Shown here: piece by piece, positions 1 to 10,427 of the stretch
Numbering within the stretch: the stretch's first letter is position 1
Layout of the letters: each line of letters begins with the position of its first letter
Assembly: GCA_017307855.1 (NCBI GenBank)
Contig: JAFKGD010000003.1
Span: 248,001-312,000, forward strand
Length of the DNA: 64,000 nucleotides
DNA from: Burkholderiales bacterium
GTDB lineage: Bacteria > Pseudomonadota > Gammaproteobacteria > Burkholderiales > Burkholderiaceae_C
Direction of reading: 5' to 3'
Translations under genes and position numbers: made by a program
Notes under the pieces: generated by a model
What the model was told of the DNA's origin: nothing
The model's input: only the letters and a program-made list of their open reading frames with translations
The model's database searches: none

Positions 1-468
1 CAGCACGTCGGGGTGCGCACCCAGTTCGAACCGGTACACCGACGAGTTGCCGGTGATGCGCCACGGCCGCTTGTAGTCGTGGATGATGAGGAAGTCGCCC
101 GGCTGTTCGAAGAAGCCGTCGAGCGGGCCCACGATCACCACGTCCACGTCGAGGAAGAGGGCGGTGCCGCGCAGACCGTGCAGGTCGGCCGCGAAGGTGG
201 CCAGCTTGGTCCAGCCGCGCTCGGGAATGCCCGGGGGCAAGTCGAGCGCCGGTATCGGCAGGCAGCGCACTTCGCTGCGGATACCGGTGCTGTCATCGGT
301 GAGGCAGACGAAGCTGAAGTCACCTGTGAGGTGCCGCCGCACCATCGCGTACAGCCGGTTGACGTATTCGGGGCCGTATTTCGTGCCCCACTTCATGCAG
401 ATGATGTGCCGCTGGCCACTGGGTCGGGACAGCAAGGCAGCGCCGTCGGGCGCCTGTGCGGCGCTCAT
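1..468 (-). CDS. Glycosyltransferase-like protein, 3' end cut by window edge
   Basis: The first 156 codons are visible; the gene runs off the left edge. The start ATG overlaps the stop of the upstream yhbY in an ATGA, so the two are probably translationally coupled. The reading frame carries HIICMKWGTKYGPEYVNRLY near the N-terminus and, about 100 residues in, FLDVDVVIVGPLDGFF, a DxD-type motif with the hydrophobic context expected of a GT-A fold nucleotide-sugar-binding site. There is no signal peptide, so the protein is probably cytoplasmic. It resembles the conserved 'glycosyltransferase' hypothetical proteins of Burkholderiales. Sugar donor and acceptor cannot be told from the sequence. 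Confidence 0.6.
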   Translation of the reverse strand, partial: MSAAQAPDGAALLSRPSGQRHIICMKWGTKYGPEYVNRLYAMVRRHLTGDFSFVCLTDDSTGIRSEVRCLPIPALDLPPGIPERGWTKLATFAADLHGLRGTALFLDVDVVIVGPLDGFFEQPGDFLIIHDYKRPWRITGNSSVYRFELGAHPDVL

Positions 469-938
469 CCCTGCAGGCGTTTCTTGACCGACTTCTGCTT
501 GGGCTTGGCGCGCTTGATCTGGCCGCCTGGCGTGAGGCGCTGGTTGCCCAGCACGCGCAGGGTACGCACTTCGGGGCGCTGGCCGCCGCGCTTGCTGTAC
601 TTGAGCACCTTGACGTCCCGGGGGCCGGGCATGCGGTCCTCGTCGACAGTCTTTTCCTTCTCGGGGATCGGACGCCACAGCACCAGCAGCTTGCCGATGT
701 GCTGGATGGGTGCGGCGCCCAGTTCGTCGGCGAGGGACTGGAACATGGCTTCGCGGGCCACGCGGTCGTCGCCGAGCACGCGGATCTTGATCAGCCCGTG
801 GGCATTGAGGGCGGCATCGGCTTCGCGCTTGACGGCCGGCGTGACGCCGTCGTTGCCGATCATCACCACGGGGTCGAGGTGATGGGCCTCGGCGCGGTGT
901 TCCTTGCGCTGGGCCGGGGTGAGCTGGATTTGGGGCAT
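465..938 (-). CDS. yhbY: YhbY family RNA-binding protein (CRS1/YhbY domain)
   Basis: A 157-residue protein whose first ~95 residues match the CRS1/YhbY (CRM) fold that binds pre-50S ribosomal particles: [20 protein letters not shown], then the conserved [10 protein letters not shown] segment and [12 protein letters not shown]. The C-terminal ~60 residues are a basic extension, ending [16 protein letters not shown], absent from the ~97-residue E. coli protein; basic tails of this kind are usual in the betaproteobacterial form. The gene is divergent from rlmE, another ribosome assembly factor, as in many proteobacteria. About 80 bp separate the two starts and must hold both promoters. The family call is firm; the role of the tail is unknown. 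Confidence 0.9.
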   Translation of the reverse strand: MPQIQLTPAQRKEHRAEAHHLDPVVMIGNDGVTPAVKREADAALNAHGLIKIRVLGDDRVAREAMFQSLADELGAAPIQHIGKLLVLWRPIPEKEKTVDEDRMPGPRDVKVLKYSKRGGQRPEVRTLRVLGNQRLTPGGQIKRAKPKQKSVKKRLQG

Positions 939-1020
939 GACCCGTATTATCCGTGGCCGGCAGGGCTATTGCCGCACGCTGGCCCCACCCGGGGTGCGTT
1001 CTGCGGGGACAATACGCTCC

Positions 1021-1689
1021 ATGAAAGTCCAGACCAAGAGCAAGAAGGTCAACAAGGCGTGGCTCAACGACCACGTGAATGACCCTTACGTGAAGTTGGC
1101 CCAGAAAGAGGGCTACCGGGCCCGCGCGGCCTACAAGCTCAAGGAAATCGACGAGACCCTGGGCCTGATCCGTCCCGGTCACGTGGTGGTCGATCTTGGT
1201 TCCACGCCCGGTGCCTGGAGCCAGTACGTGCGCCGCCGCCTTTCACCGGAAGGCGCTGGCGTGGGGCAGCTCGACGGAACCATCATTGCGCTGGACATCC
1301 TGCCGATGGAGCCGATCGAGGGTGTCACTTTCCTGAACGGCGACTTCCGGGAGCCCGAAGTACTGGCCCGGCTCGAGGACGTGATGGCCGGCCGCCGGGC
1401 CGACGTGGTGGTGTCCGACATGGCCCCCAATCTGTCGGGTATCGAATCGTCCGACGCCGCGCGGATCGCGCACTTGGTCGAGCTGGCGGTGGAGTTTTCA
1501 ATCAATAACCTCAAGCCTGAGGGCGCGTTGGTGGTCAAGCTGTTCCATGGCAGCGGTTACAGCCAGCTGGTCAAGCTTTTCAAGGAGCATTTCCGCGTGG
1601 CCAAGCCGATCAAACCCAAGGCCTCGCGCGACAAGTCATCGGAGACCTTTCTCGTGGGCATCGGTCCTAAAGGCACCGGCGGGTATTGA
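1021..1689 (+). CDS. rlmE: 23S rRNA (uridine-2'-O-)methyltransferase RlmE (FtsJ/RrmJ)
   Basis: A 222-residue SAM-dependent methyltransferase that 2'-O-methylates U2552 in the A loop of 23S rRNA. The start at 1021 gives [20 protein letters not shown], followed by [13 protein letters not shown], the SAM-binding motif [13 protein letters not shown] (residues ~60-72), the acidic [12 protein letters not shown] segment and, near the C-terminus, [10 protein letters not shown] and [14 protein letters not shown]. The K-D-K-E catalytic set of the FtsJ family is therefore present. An earlier in-frame ATG at 904 would add 39 residues with no family similarity and would run into yhbY. The gene is followed by ftsH, the classic ftsJ-hflB order. 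Confidence 0.95.
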   Translation: MKVQTKSKKVNKAWLNDHVNDPYVKLAQKEGYRARAAYKLKEIDETLGLIRPGHVVVDLGSTPGAWSQYVRRRLSPEGAGVGQLDGTIIALDILPMEPIEGVTFLNGDFREPEVLARLEDVMAGRRADVVVSDMAPNLSGIESSDAARIAHLVELAVEFSINNLKPEGALVVKLFHGSGYSQLVKLFKEHFRVAKPIKPKASRDKSSETFLVGIGPKGTGGY

Positions 1690-1842
1690 TTCGATACAAA
1701 AACACACGCAATCCCACCCCAACCCTATGGCCGCCATTGGCAAAGGCCGGCCTCAGCCGGGTTGAAACACCTAAAATGGGCCGCAACTGTCTGCTGTCCC
1801 CCCTTCCGGCCCCCCGTGGCTGAAAACGATCCGGAGCCTCGC

Positions 1843-3762
<1,920 letters not shown>

Positions 3763-3794
3763 TGCACATGGCTTGCCTGCCACGCAGGCGAACG

Positions 3795-3825
3795 GCGGGG
3801 CCTTCGGGCCCCGCTTTCCTTTTCC
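3795..3825 (+). terminator. Rho-independent terminator after ftsH
   Basis: An 8-bp perfect stem (GCGGGGCC / GGCCCCGC, 3795-3802 and 3807-3814) closes on a UUCG tetraloop and is followed directly by TTTCCTTTT. It lies 32 bp past the ftsH stop and just before the folP start, so it should limit read-through from ftsH into folP. Confidence 0.85.
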
Positions 3826-3838
3826 GGGCCGGCCAGCC

Positions 3839-4687
3839 ATGAGCCACTGGCAGACCAGCCGCTTCTGCATCGATCTGTCGGTGCCGCGCGTGATGGGCAT
3901 CGTCAACGCCACGCCCGACTCGTTCTCGGACGGGGGCCGCCACGACGGCGCGACCGCTGCGCTGGCCCATTGCGAGCGGCTGCTGCGCGAAGGCGCCGAC
4001 ATGCTCGACATCGGTGGCGAATCGACACGGCCGGGCAGTCCGGCCGTGCCGCTCCCGGAAGAGCTTGCGCGTGTGCTGCCGGTGGTGCGTGGTGCCGTCA
4101 CGCTGGGCGTGCCGGTGTCTGTGGATACCTACAAGCCTGAAGTGATGCAGGCCGTGCTCGATCTGGGTGCCGACATCGTCAACGACATCTGGGCGCTTCG
4201 TCGCGCCGGCGCGCGCGAGGTGGTGGCGCGCCATCCGTCGTGCGGCATCTGCCTCATGCACATGCATCGCGATCCGCAGACGATGCAGGTCGCGCCCATG
4301 GCGGGCGATGTGCCGGCGCAGGTGAGCGCATTCCTGCGGGCGCAGGCCCAGGCGCTCCAATCGCTGGGCGTGGTGCGAGAGCGCATCGTGCTCGATCCGG
4401 GCGTCGGCTTCGGCAAGACGGTGGAGCAGAATTTCTCCCTGCTGGCGCGCCAGTGCGAGTTGCTGGCGCTGGGCTGGCCTGTGCTGGCCGGATGGTCCCG
4501 CAAGTCGTCACTGGGCGCGGTCACGGGCCTCGACGTGCCTGACCGGCTGGTGCCCAGCGTGGTGGCCGCCGTGCTGGCGGCCGACCGTGGGGCGCGCGTG
4601 CTGCGCGTGCACGACGTGGCGGCCACCGTGGCCGGCCTCGCGGTATGGCGGGCCACCGCCGCGCAGCAGCCGTCGGCCATGGCCTGA
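3839..4687 (+). CDS. folP: Dihydropteroate synthase
   Basis: A 282-residue enzyme that condenses 6-hydroxymethyl-7,8-dihydropterin diphosphate with p-aminobenzoate in folate synthesis; it is the sulfonamide target. Signatures are [16 protein letters not shown] (residues ~15-30) and [15 protein letters not shown], the two pterin-binding patterns. [18 protein letters not shown] and [10 protein letters not shown] follow in the family order, and the C-terminal [13 protein letters not shown] carries the lysine and serine of the pterin/pABA site. I chose ATG 3839; the in-frame ATG at 3773 would place the upstream terminator hairpin inside the gene. folP-glmM is a conserved pair, 58 bp apart here. 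Confidence 0.95.
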   Translation: MSHWQTSRFCIDLSVPRVMGIVNATPDSFSDGGRHDGATAALAHCERLLREGADMLDIGGESTRPGSPAVPLPEELARVLPVVRGAVTLGVPVSVDTYKPEVMQAVLDLGADIVNDIWALRRAGAREVVARHPSCGICLMHMHRDPQTMQVAPMAGDVPAQVSAFLRAQAQALQSLGVVRERIVLDPGVGFGKTVEQNFSLLARQCELLALGWPVLAGWSRKSSLGAVTGLDVPDRLVPSVVAAVLAADRGARVLRVHDVAATVAGLAVWRATAAQQPSAMA

Positions 4688-4745
4688 GATTCACACCTTC
4701 CGATCGGTCGATCCTTCTCTTTCGCCTCCAACCAGAACGACAACC

Positions 4746-6086
4746 ATGACGACCTCCCGCAAGTACTTCGGCACCGACGGCATCCGTGGCACCGTGGGGC
4801 AGCCGCCCATCACGCCGGACTTCGTGCTCAAGCTCGCGCATGCCGTTGGACGTGTGCTCAGGCGCACCGAGGAACGGCCGACGGTGCTGATCGGCAAGGA
4901 CACCCGGCTTTCAGGCTACATGCTCGAGAGCGCGCTCGAATCGGGCTTCAACTCGGCCGGCGTCGATGTCGTGCTGCTCGGTCCCTTGCCCACACCCGGC
5001 GTGGCCTACCTCACGCGCGCCCAGCGGGCCAGCCTGGGCGTGGTCATCAGCGCGAGCCACAACGCCTTCCCCGACAACGGCATCAAGTTCTTCAGCGCCA
5101 AGGGCAGCAAGCTCGACGATGCGTGGGAGCGGGACGTCGAGGCCGCGCTCGACGAGCCTCCGGTCTGGGCGGATTCGGCCGCCATCGGCAAGGCCCGCCG
5201 GCTCGACGATGCGGCCGGCCGCTATATCGAGTTCTGCAAGAGCACCTTTCCGCACGATCTCACGCTGCGTGGCCTGAAGATCGTGGTCGACGCCGCCCAT
5301 GGTGCGGCCTATCACATCGCGCCCAAGGTGTTCCACGAACTGGGCGCCGATGTCATCGCCATCGGCTGCGCGCCCGACGGCCTGAACATCAACCATGAGG
5401 TAGGAGCCACGCATCCTGAAGCGCTGGTGCGCGCGGTGCGCGCCAACCACGCCGACTACGGCATCGCACTCGATGGCGATGCCGACCGCCTGCAGGTGGT
5501 CGATGCCACAGGCCGCCTCTACAACGGCGACGAACTTCTCTACCTGATGGCAGCCGACCGACTGGCACGCGATGAAGTCGTGCCCGGCGTGGTGGGCACG
5601 CTCATGACCAACATGGCGGTGGAGCTGGCCCTGCACCAGCGTGGCGTGAAGTTCGAGCGTGCCCGGGTGGGCGACCGCTATGTCCTGGAGGCGCTGGAGC
5701 AGCACCGCTGGCTGCTCGGCGGCGAGGGTTCGGGCCACCTTCTGGTGCTCGACCGCCACACCACCGGCGACGGCCTGGTGAGCGCGCTGCAAGTGCTGCA
5801 GGCCTGCGTGCGCAGTGGCCAGTCGCTGGCGCAACTGCTGGCTGGCGTGCAGCTCTATCCGCAGACCCTCATCAACGTGCGACTGCGGCCCGACCAGGAC
5901 TGGAAGGGCAACGCTGCCGTCGCCTCGGAAATCGCGGCTGTGGAGCGCGAACTCGGCGACGAAGGCCGAGTGCTGATCCGGGCCAGCGGCACCGAGCCGC
6001 TGGTGCGCGTGATGGTGGAAGCCCGCCAGGCCGCCAGCGCCGAAGCCGCCGCGCGCCGCCTGGCCGATGCCGTGCGCGCCTGCTGA
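4746..6086 (+). CDS. glmM: Phosphoglucosamine mutase
   Basis: A 446-residue enzyme that interconverts glucosamine-6-phosphate and glucosamine-1-phosphate on the route to UDP-GlcNAc, and so to peptidoglycan and LPS. The N-terminus [13 protein letters not shown] is diagnostic. The active-site phosphoserine loop [15 protein letters not shown] places the catalytic serine near residue 104. The metal-binding loop DGDADR and the sugar-binding GGEGSGHL follow in order, and [14 protein letters not shown] is the C-terminal phosphate-binding loop. Length matches the family (~445). The longer frame open from 4587 overlaps folP and is not part of the protein. Confidence 0.96.
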   Translation: MTTSRKYFGTDGIRGTVGQPPITPDFVLKLAHAVGRVLRRTEERPTVLIGKDTRLSGYMLESALESGFNSAGVDVVLLGPLPTPGVAYLTRAQRASLGVVISASHNAFPDNGIKFFSAKGSKLDDAWERDVEAALDEPPVWADSAAIGKARRLDDAAGRYIEFCKSTFPHDLTLRGLKIVVDAAHGAAYHIAPKVFHELGADVIAIGCAPDGLNINHEVGATHPEALVRAVRANHADYGIALDGDADRLQVVDATGRLYNGDELLYLMAADRLARDEVVPGVVGTLMTNMAVELALHQRGVKFERARVGDRYVLEALEQHRWLLGGEGSGHLLVLDRHTTGDGLVSALQVLQACVRSGQSLAQLLAGVQLYPQTLINVRLRPDQDWKGNAAVASEIAAVERELGDEGRVLIRASGTEPLVRVMVEARQAASAEAAARRLADAVRAC

Positions 6087-6131
6087 CTGTACGCACCCCC
6101 TTCCCCACGACAGACAAGGAGTCACCTGCCC

Positions 6132-6455
6132 ATGTCGCCCTGGATCAATATTGCGGTCTCATACCTGCCCGATCTCATCTCGCTGACCAAGCCGCTGTTC
6201 ACTCGCAGCAAGAACGCGGCACCCGGCCCCGAGGTGGTCGAGCAGCAGATCGCTGAATTGCAGGCGGCTGCCACGCAGAACGCCGAATCGATCAAGCAGC
6301 TCGCGGTGGACGTGCAAAAGACCATCGACGCCGTGCAGCAGGCGTCGGTGCTGCTGGAGAGGCGGCTGGCGCGCACGCAATTGCTGCTGGCCGTGTCGCT
6401 CACCGCATCGGCGCTGTCGTTCGTCCTCGCGGCCTGGCTGCTGGTGCAGCGATGA
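6132..6455 (+). CDS. Small coiled-coil protein with a C-terminal membrane anchor
   Basis: A 107-residue protein I do not recognise by name. It starts MSPWINIAVSYLPDLI. Residues ~35-80 are rich in Ala, Gln, Glu and Val with heptad-like spacing (EQQIAELQAAATQNAESIKQ and beyond), suggesting a helical coiled coil. Residues ~84-106 are one hydrophobic segment ending in Arg, consistent with a tail anchor. AAGGA-like bases precede the start. The stop overlaps the next gene (ATGA at 6452), so the two are probably co-translated. Similar small proteins are seen as conserved hypotheticals in Comamonadaceae. Function unknown. Confidence 0.7.
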   Translation: MSPWINIAVSYLPDLISLTKPLFTRSKNAAPGPEVVEQQIAELQAAATQNAESIKQLAVDVQKTIDAVQQASVLLERRLARTQLLLAVSLTASALSFVLAAWLLVQR

Positions 6456-6964
6456 CAGATGTGCCGATGGAAAGCGGCGGCGTCGCCATCGTGCGCGTCG
6501 ACTACGCCGACCCGGCGCACGGCGATATGCTGCTCGCCATGCTGGATGCCTATGCGTGTGATCCGGCGGGCGGTGGCGAGCCGTTGTCGCCACCAGCGCG
6601 TGACGCGCTGTTGCCCGGACTGGCCGCGCGGCCACACGCATTCAGCTTGCTGGCGCTGCGAGGTGGCGAGCCTGTCGGCCTGGTCAACTGCTTCGAGGGC
6701 TTCTCCACCTTCGCGGCGAGGCCACTGGTGAACGTGCACGACCTCGTCGTGGCATCGGGCCATCGCGGCCAGCGCATCGGAGAGCGCTTGCTCGCTGCGG
6801 TGGAGGAAGAAGCCCGCGCGCGCGGCGCCTGCAAGGTCACGCTCGAAGTGCTGACGGGCAACATGCCGGCCCAGCGGCTCTACGCCCGCACGGGCTTCGC
6901 TGGCTACGAGCTGGATCCGGCAATGGGCCAGGCCCGGCTGCTGCAGAAGTGGCTGGACGCCTGA
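6452..6964 (+). CDS. GNAT family N-acetyltransferase
   Basis: A 170-residue acetyltransferase of the GNAT superfamily. The acetyl-CoA-binding motif A is clear: VHDLVVASGHRGQRIGERLL, with the R/Q-x-x-G-x-G/A pyrophosphate loop, followed by ARGACKVTLEVLTGNMPAQR and LYARTGFAGYEL, the motif B tail with the Tyr near the catalytic site. The start overlaps the stop of the upstream coiled-coil gene by 4 bp. The substrate (a protein N-terminus, an antibiotic or a small amine) cannot be assigned from sequence, and the context gives no hint. Confidence 0.85.
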   Translation: MTDVPMESGGVAIVRVDYADPAHGDMLLAMLDAYACDPAGGGEPLSPPARDALLPGLAARPHAFSLLALRGGEPVGLVNCFEGFSTFAARPLVNVHDLVVASGHRGQRIGERLLAAVEEEARARGACKVTLEVLTGNMPAQRLYARTGFAGYELDPAMGQARLLQKWLDA

Positions 6965-6989
6965 GCGGGCGCCCTGGCGCTGGCCGCCG

Positions 6990-8438
6990 TCAACGACGCC
7001 GGCGCAGCCCGGGCAACTGAAGTCGGTCAGGCGACCAACCGCTTTCCACCCATTCGGGATGCTGCGCCATCAGCGCCTCGTCACGGCTTGCCGTGGCCGT
7101 GAGTGACTGGCGCTGCCGCTGCAATTCTTCCTCGCCCTGCATGCGCAGGGGCGACAGGCTGGCGAGCACCAGCGGCGACGTTTCGGCCACCTGCATCGGC
7201 ACGAACAGCGTGCCCGAGCGGATGGTGGAGAGCGAAGCCGGAATGGCATTGATGCTGCGCAGTCGCGCCACGTCGATGTTGTGCCGCGCCGCGAAGGCGC
7301 CCAGCGGCTCGGAGGGGCGGGCCTCGACGGCCTTCAGGCGCAGCAGCGACGCGGGCGCGTTGTCCGGAGCGGCGGCCAGCGCGGCCCGCAGGCGGCGTGC
7401 CTGCAACTCGGTGAGCCACAGATGGCGACCGTCGCCCGCCACCACCTGGCGCAGCACGCCGGCGTTGAGCATGGCGATGTCGTCCTCTGCCGCGCCCGCC
7501 AGACGCGCCACCGTGGCCAGATCGGCGTCCCGGTCGAGCTGCTGCAGCACGATGCGTTGAGAGCGGCTGGGGGCCGGCAATGCAACGCCGTGCGCCACCG
7601 GGTTGCGGAAGATCGTTCGCACGGCCACGAAGCGCGGCACGTAGCCCTGCGTCTCGGTCGGCAGCCAGGGCAGGATACCGACGAAATCCGGCGTGCGGCC
7701 GTTGGCGCGGGCGCGGTCGATGGCGCGCGCGACGCAGCCTTCGCCGCAGTTGTAGGCGGCCAGTGCCAGGTGCCAGTCACCGAAGCGGCGGTACAGATCG
7801 CTGAGGTAGGACAGCGCGGCGCCGGTGGCCGCCAGCGGATCGCGGCGTTCGTCGCGCAGCCAGTCCTGGCGCAGGCCGTAGCGGCGGCCCGTCTCGGGGA
7901 TGAATTGCCAGATGCCGCTGGCCGCGGCCGGCGACAGCGCGCGCGGATCGAATCCGCTTTCGATCACCGGCAGCAACGCCAGCTCCGCCGGCAGTCCCTG
8001 GCGCTCCAGCGCGTCGACGATGTGGTGCAGGTAGGGCGCGCTGCGCTGCATGGCGCGTGCGAGGAAGTCGGGGCGGCTCGCGTAATCACGGATCAACGCG
8101 CCGGCCAGTTCGTCGGGCAGCGGGGCGATGAGGTTGGAGGCCTGCAGCCGCGACCACATGTCGCCGCCCTCCGGCAACGCCGCGGGGGCAGGGCGGGTGG
8201 CAGCCTGCGCGATCACGGTGGCGGGCGCGGGGGCCACGGTGCCGTCCTGAACAGGCTCGCCGTCTTCGGCCGGCACCACGGCGGGCCGCGTGGTCAGGGC
8301 CGCGTCGGCATCGGTGAACGACAGCCCGGCCAGATCGGGCAGGCGGCCGCCCAGCAGATAAGGGTCGGAAGGCTGCGTGGTCACGCAGCCGGCCAGCAGC
8401 AGCGCGGCGCCTGCCCACGCAACCAGGCGCGGCGCCAT
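6990..8438 (-). CDS. MltD-like membrane-bound lytic murein transglycosylase with LysM-like tail
   Basis: A 482-residue lipoprotein. The N-terminus MAPRLVAWAGAALLLAGCVT has a lipobox (LLAGC). The SLT domain (residues ~130-260) contains LLPVIESGFDPRALS, whose Glu is the expected catalytic acid, then ASGIWQFIPETGRRYGL and LAAYNCGEG. Near residues ~400-440, GAFAARHNIDVARLRSINAI resembles a LysM peptidoglycan-binding unit. The enzyme would cleave glycan strands to 1,6-anhydromuropeptides at the cell envelope. An in-frame GTG at 8447 overlaps the stop of the upstream cyclic-nucleotide-binding gene (GTGA); either start is possible. This arrangement suggests one operon with the two CNBD genes. Confidence 0.88.
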   Translation of the reverse strand: MAPRLVAWAGAALLLAGCVTTQPSDPYLLGGRLPDLAGLSFTDADAALTTRPAVVPAEDGEPVQDGTVAPAPATVIAQAATRPAPAALPEGGDMWSRLQASNLIAPLPDELAGALIRDYASRPDFLARAMQRSAPYLHHIVDALERQGLPAELALLPVIESGFDPRALSPAAASGIWQFIPETGRRYGLRQDWLRDERRDPLAATGAALSYLSDLYRRFGDWHLALAAYNCGEGCVARAIDRARANGRTPDFVGILPWLPTETQGYVPRFVAVRTIFRNPVAHGVALPAPSRSQRIVLQQLDRDADLATVARLAGAAEDDIAMLNAGVLRQVVAGDGRHLWLTELQARRLRAALAAAPDNAPASLLRLKAVEARPSEPLGAFAARHNIDVARLRSINAIPASLSTIRSGTLFVPMQVAETSPLVLASLSPLRMQGEEELQRQRQSLTATASRDEALMAQHPEWVESGWSPDRLQLPGLRRRR

Positions 8439-8443
8439 GGCGG

Positions 8444-8893
8444 TCACAGCCGCGAGCGCAGCGCGGTGTTGCGTGCCTGCAGCGCGTTGGCCAGCTGGAT
8501 GGCGATCATGTACTGGATCTGGTGCGCCACGCGGGGCACGGCGCGCTTGATATCGGGCAGAGAATCGCGCGGGAATTCGAGGGCGATCGAGGGCTCCAGC
8601 GCCACGGCCGTGGTGGACACGGAGAGCGGACCCACCAGCGACAGCACGTTGAACATTTCGCCCGAGCACACCTCGTTGACCGACAGCGTCGCGCCGACCA
8701 TGGCGTCGTGGTGGAACACGCGCACCCGGCCGGTGACAAGCAGGTAGGTGGACGAGCCGGGCTCGTTCTCACCGGAGAAACGGTGGCCTTCGGGAAATTC
8801 GTACAGGCGGGAACTGGCGACGAAGGCGTCGAGTTCCTTCTCGTCGAAGCGCTCGAAGGCGGGCAGGTCGCGCAGGAACGGCAGCAGGGTCAT
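8444..8893 (-). CDS. Single-domain cyclic-nucleotide-binding protein (second of a tandem pair)
   Basis: A 149-residue protein starting MTLLPFLRDLPAFERFDEKE. It is almost entirely one cNMP-binding (CRP/PKA-R) beta-barrel: FPEGHRFSGENEPGSSTYLL, VTGRVRVFHH and SGEMFNVLSLVGPLS follow the barrel order. The phosphate-binding cassette is degenerate, lacking the usual GELAL-x-R-AA pattern, so real cNMP binding is doubtful. No helix-turn-helix follows, so this is not a Crp-type DNA-binding protein. It lies 26 bp after the paralogue at 8920-9363 and runs into the transglycosylase gene. Confidence 0.75.
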   Translation of the reverse strand: MTLLPFLRDLPAFERFDEKELDAFVASSRLYEFPEGHRFSGENEPGSSTYLLVTGRVRVFHHDAMVGATLSVNEVCSGEMFNVLSLVGPLSVSTTAVALEPSIALEFPRDSLPDIKRAVPRVAHQIQYMIAIQLANALQARNTALRSRL

Positions 8894-8919
8894 GGCGTCT
8901 TTCTTCGCTGTCGCGGCCG

Positions 8920-9363
8920 TCAGGCGGCTGCCAGGGGTTGGAGGCGCGAGGCCAGGGTCTCGGAGAACAGCTCCAGCAGCGGAGGGCCGGCTTCCTCGTC
9001 GGTCAACAGCAGCTCCAGCGACTGATGCTGCAGCCGCAACGAGCGCACGCGCGTGGTGGCCTGCACGGTCGAGCTGGCCACCAGCTGCCGGGAGAGCACC
9101 GAGATCTCGCCGAGCAGCGCGCCGGCCTTGACCTTGCCCAGGGGAACCGTGCGGTCGTCCTGCTCCACGAAGATGTCCGCCTCGCCCTCGAGGATGAAAT
9201 GCACCGAGTCGGTGGGCATCCGGTCGCGGAAGATGTTGTAGCCGGGGCGGACATCGGCCTTCACGCAGGCATCCAGCAGGCGCTGCAGGCCGCGCGGCGT
9301 CATGCGGGAGACGAATTGCGGAAAGACCTGCTGGAACTGCTTGCGGTCCGTGTCGTCGAGCAT
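8920..9363 (-). CDS. Single-domain cyclic-nucleotide-binding protein (first of a tandem pair)
   Basis: A 147-residue protein starting MLDDTDRKQFQQVFPQFVSR. After a ~35-residue helical lead, the cNMP-binding barrel reads VRPGYNIFRDRMPTDSVHFI, LEGEADIFVE, VPLGKVKAGALLGEISVLSR and VQATTRVRSLRL. GALLGEISVLSR matches the phosphate-binding cassette (G-E-x-S/A-x-L), so this copy looks more intact than its downstream neighbour. No DNA-binding or enzymatic domain is attached; it may act by protein interaction. It heads an apparent operon with the second CNBD protein and the lytic transglycosylase. Confidence 0.8.
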   Translation of the reverse strand: MLDDTDRKQFQQVFPQFVSRMTPRGLQRLLDACVKADVRPGYNIFRDRMPTDSVHFILEGEADIFVEQDDRTVPLGKVKAGALLGEISVLSRQLVASSTVQATTRVRSLRLQHQSLELLLTDEEAGPPLLELFSETLASRLQPLAAA

Positions 9364-9592
9364 CGCTGAACCCCCTCATTGGTGGAAAAGTTGGCACCCC
9401 GCTGGCCAGGCCGTTGCATCTTGTCGATGCATCGTGTTACGCGAAGTTTCCGTGTGTTATTCTAAAAATTCTAGTGGATGCCACTGGGGAAGCGCACGCG
9501 ATCTTGTTTTCTGACGTGCTTTTTCCACGTGAAAGCGTAACCAGGCGTTGGTTGCACGCATCCGGCCAATAAATTGACGAGGGGAAAGCAGC
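9364..9592. promoter_or_regulatory. Divergent intergenic region, CNBD operon / Sel1-TPS operon
   Basis: These 229 bp hold the promoters of two divergent transcripts. An AT-rich island (9455-9475, with a direct repeat TTCTA-AAAA-TTCTA) stands out from the GC-rich surroundings and is a likely promoter core. A short inverted repeat TGCATC-TTGTC-GATGCA lies near 9415-9431. GAGGGGAAAG precedes the ATG at 9593 as a good ribosome-binding site. No known operator was recognised. Confidence 0.4.
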
Positions 9593-10402
9593 ATGCGGCG
9601 CGTACCGTTGATCCAATCGCTCGTGGGTGTGGTTCTGGCCATGTCCTTCCTGAGCGCCAACGCCAATCCCGTGCAGGATGGCCTCAAGGCTGCCCGCTCG
9701 GGCCAGTACGAGGAAGCCCGCCGCCTGTGGCTGTCGGCTGGCAACAATGCCGACGCCTTCAACAACCTGGGCGTGCTCTACGAAAAAGGCCTGGGCGTGC
9801 CGGCCGACCGCGTGCAGGCGCGCGACTGGTACCTCAAGGGCGCGCAGGCCGGCAACCGCGGCGCGCAGAACAACCTGGGCGTGCTGCTCGACAAGGGCGT
9901 GGTGCCCGGCCAGTCCGATCCCGTGCAGGCCGCGCGCTGGTACGACGAAGCGGCCAAGCGCGGCGATCGCAACGCCATGAACAACCTGGCCGTTCTCAAG
10001 GAAGCCGGCCGTGGCGTGCCTGCCGATCCGGCCGGCGCGCTGGCGCTCTATCGCCGTGCTGCCGAACTCGGCCTGGCCCAGGCGCAGAACAACCTGGGCG
10101 TGGTGTACGAGAAGGGTTCGCTGGCGCCGCAGAATTACGAAGCGGCCGTGGCCCAGTACCGCGCCGCTGCCCAGCAGGGCCACGGTGCGGCTGCCAACAA
10201 CCTCGGTGTGCTCTATGGCAATGGCCGCGGCGTGCCGCGCAACTACGTCGAGGCCGCCTACTGGTTCTCCATTGCCGCCAATGCGGGCAACCGCAACGGC
10301 GCCAACAATCGCGACGCCGCCTTCCGCCGGCTGCAGCCGGCAGAGGCCGAACAGGTGCGCGCGCGCCTGGCGGCCCAGCCCCGCACGAATTCCGCCAGCT
10401 GA
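9593..10402 (+). CDS. Exported Sel1/TPR-like repeat protein
   Basis: A 269-residue protein with a signal peptide (VGVVLAMSFLSANA, cleavage near residue 24). It is built from about six Sel1-like repeats of 36-38 residues, each with AxNNLGVLYxxGxGVP followed by DxxxAxxWYxxAAxxG; examples are FNNLGVLYEKGLGVPADRVQ and AANNLGVLYGNGRGVPRNYV. Sel1 repeats form alpha-solenoid scaffolds for protein interaction, here in the periplasm. It starts 26 bp upstream of the TpsB gene on the same strand, so it may be part of the exoprotein operon as a periplasmic helper; that is inference from position only. Confidence 0.85.
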   Translation: MRRVPLIQSLVGVVLAMSFLSANANPVQDGLKAARSGQYEEARRLWLSAGNNADAFNNLGVLYEKGLGVPADRVQARDWYLKGAQAGNRGAQNNLGVLLDKGVVPGQSDPVQAARWYDEAAKRGDRNAMNNLAVLKEAGRGVPADPAGALALYRRAAELGLAQAQNNLGVVYEKGSLAPQNYEAAVAQYRAAAQQGHGAAANNLGVLYGNGRGVPRNYVEAAYWFSIAANAGNRNGANNRDAAFRRLQPAEAEQVRARLAAQPRTNSAS

Positions 10403-10427
10403 GCGCGCCGCGCCCCGCTGATCCACG

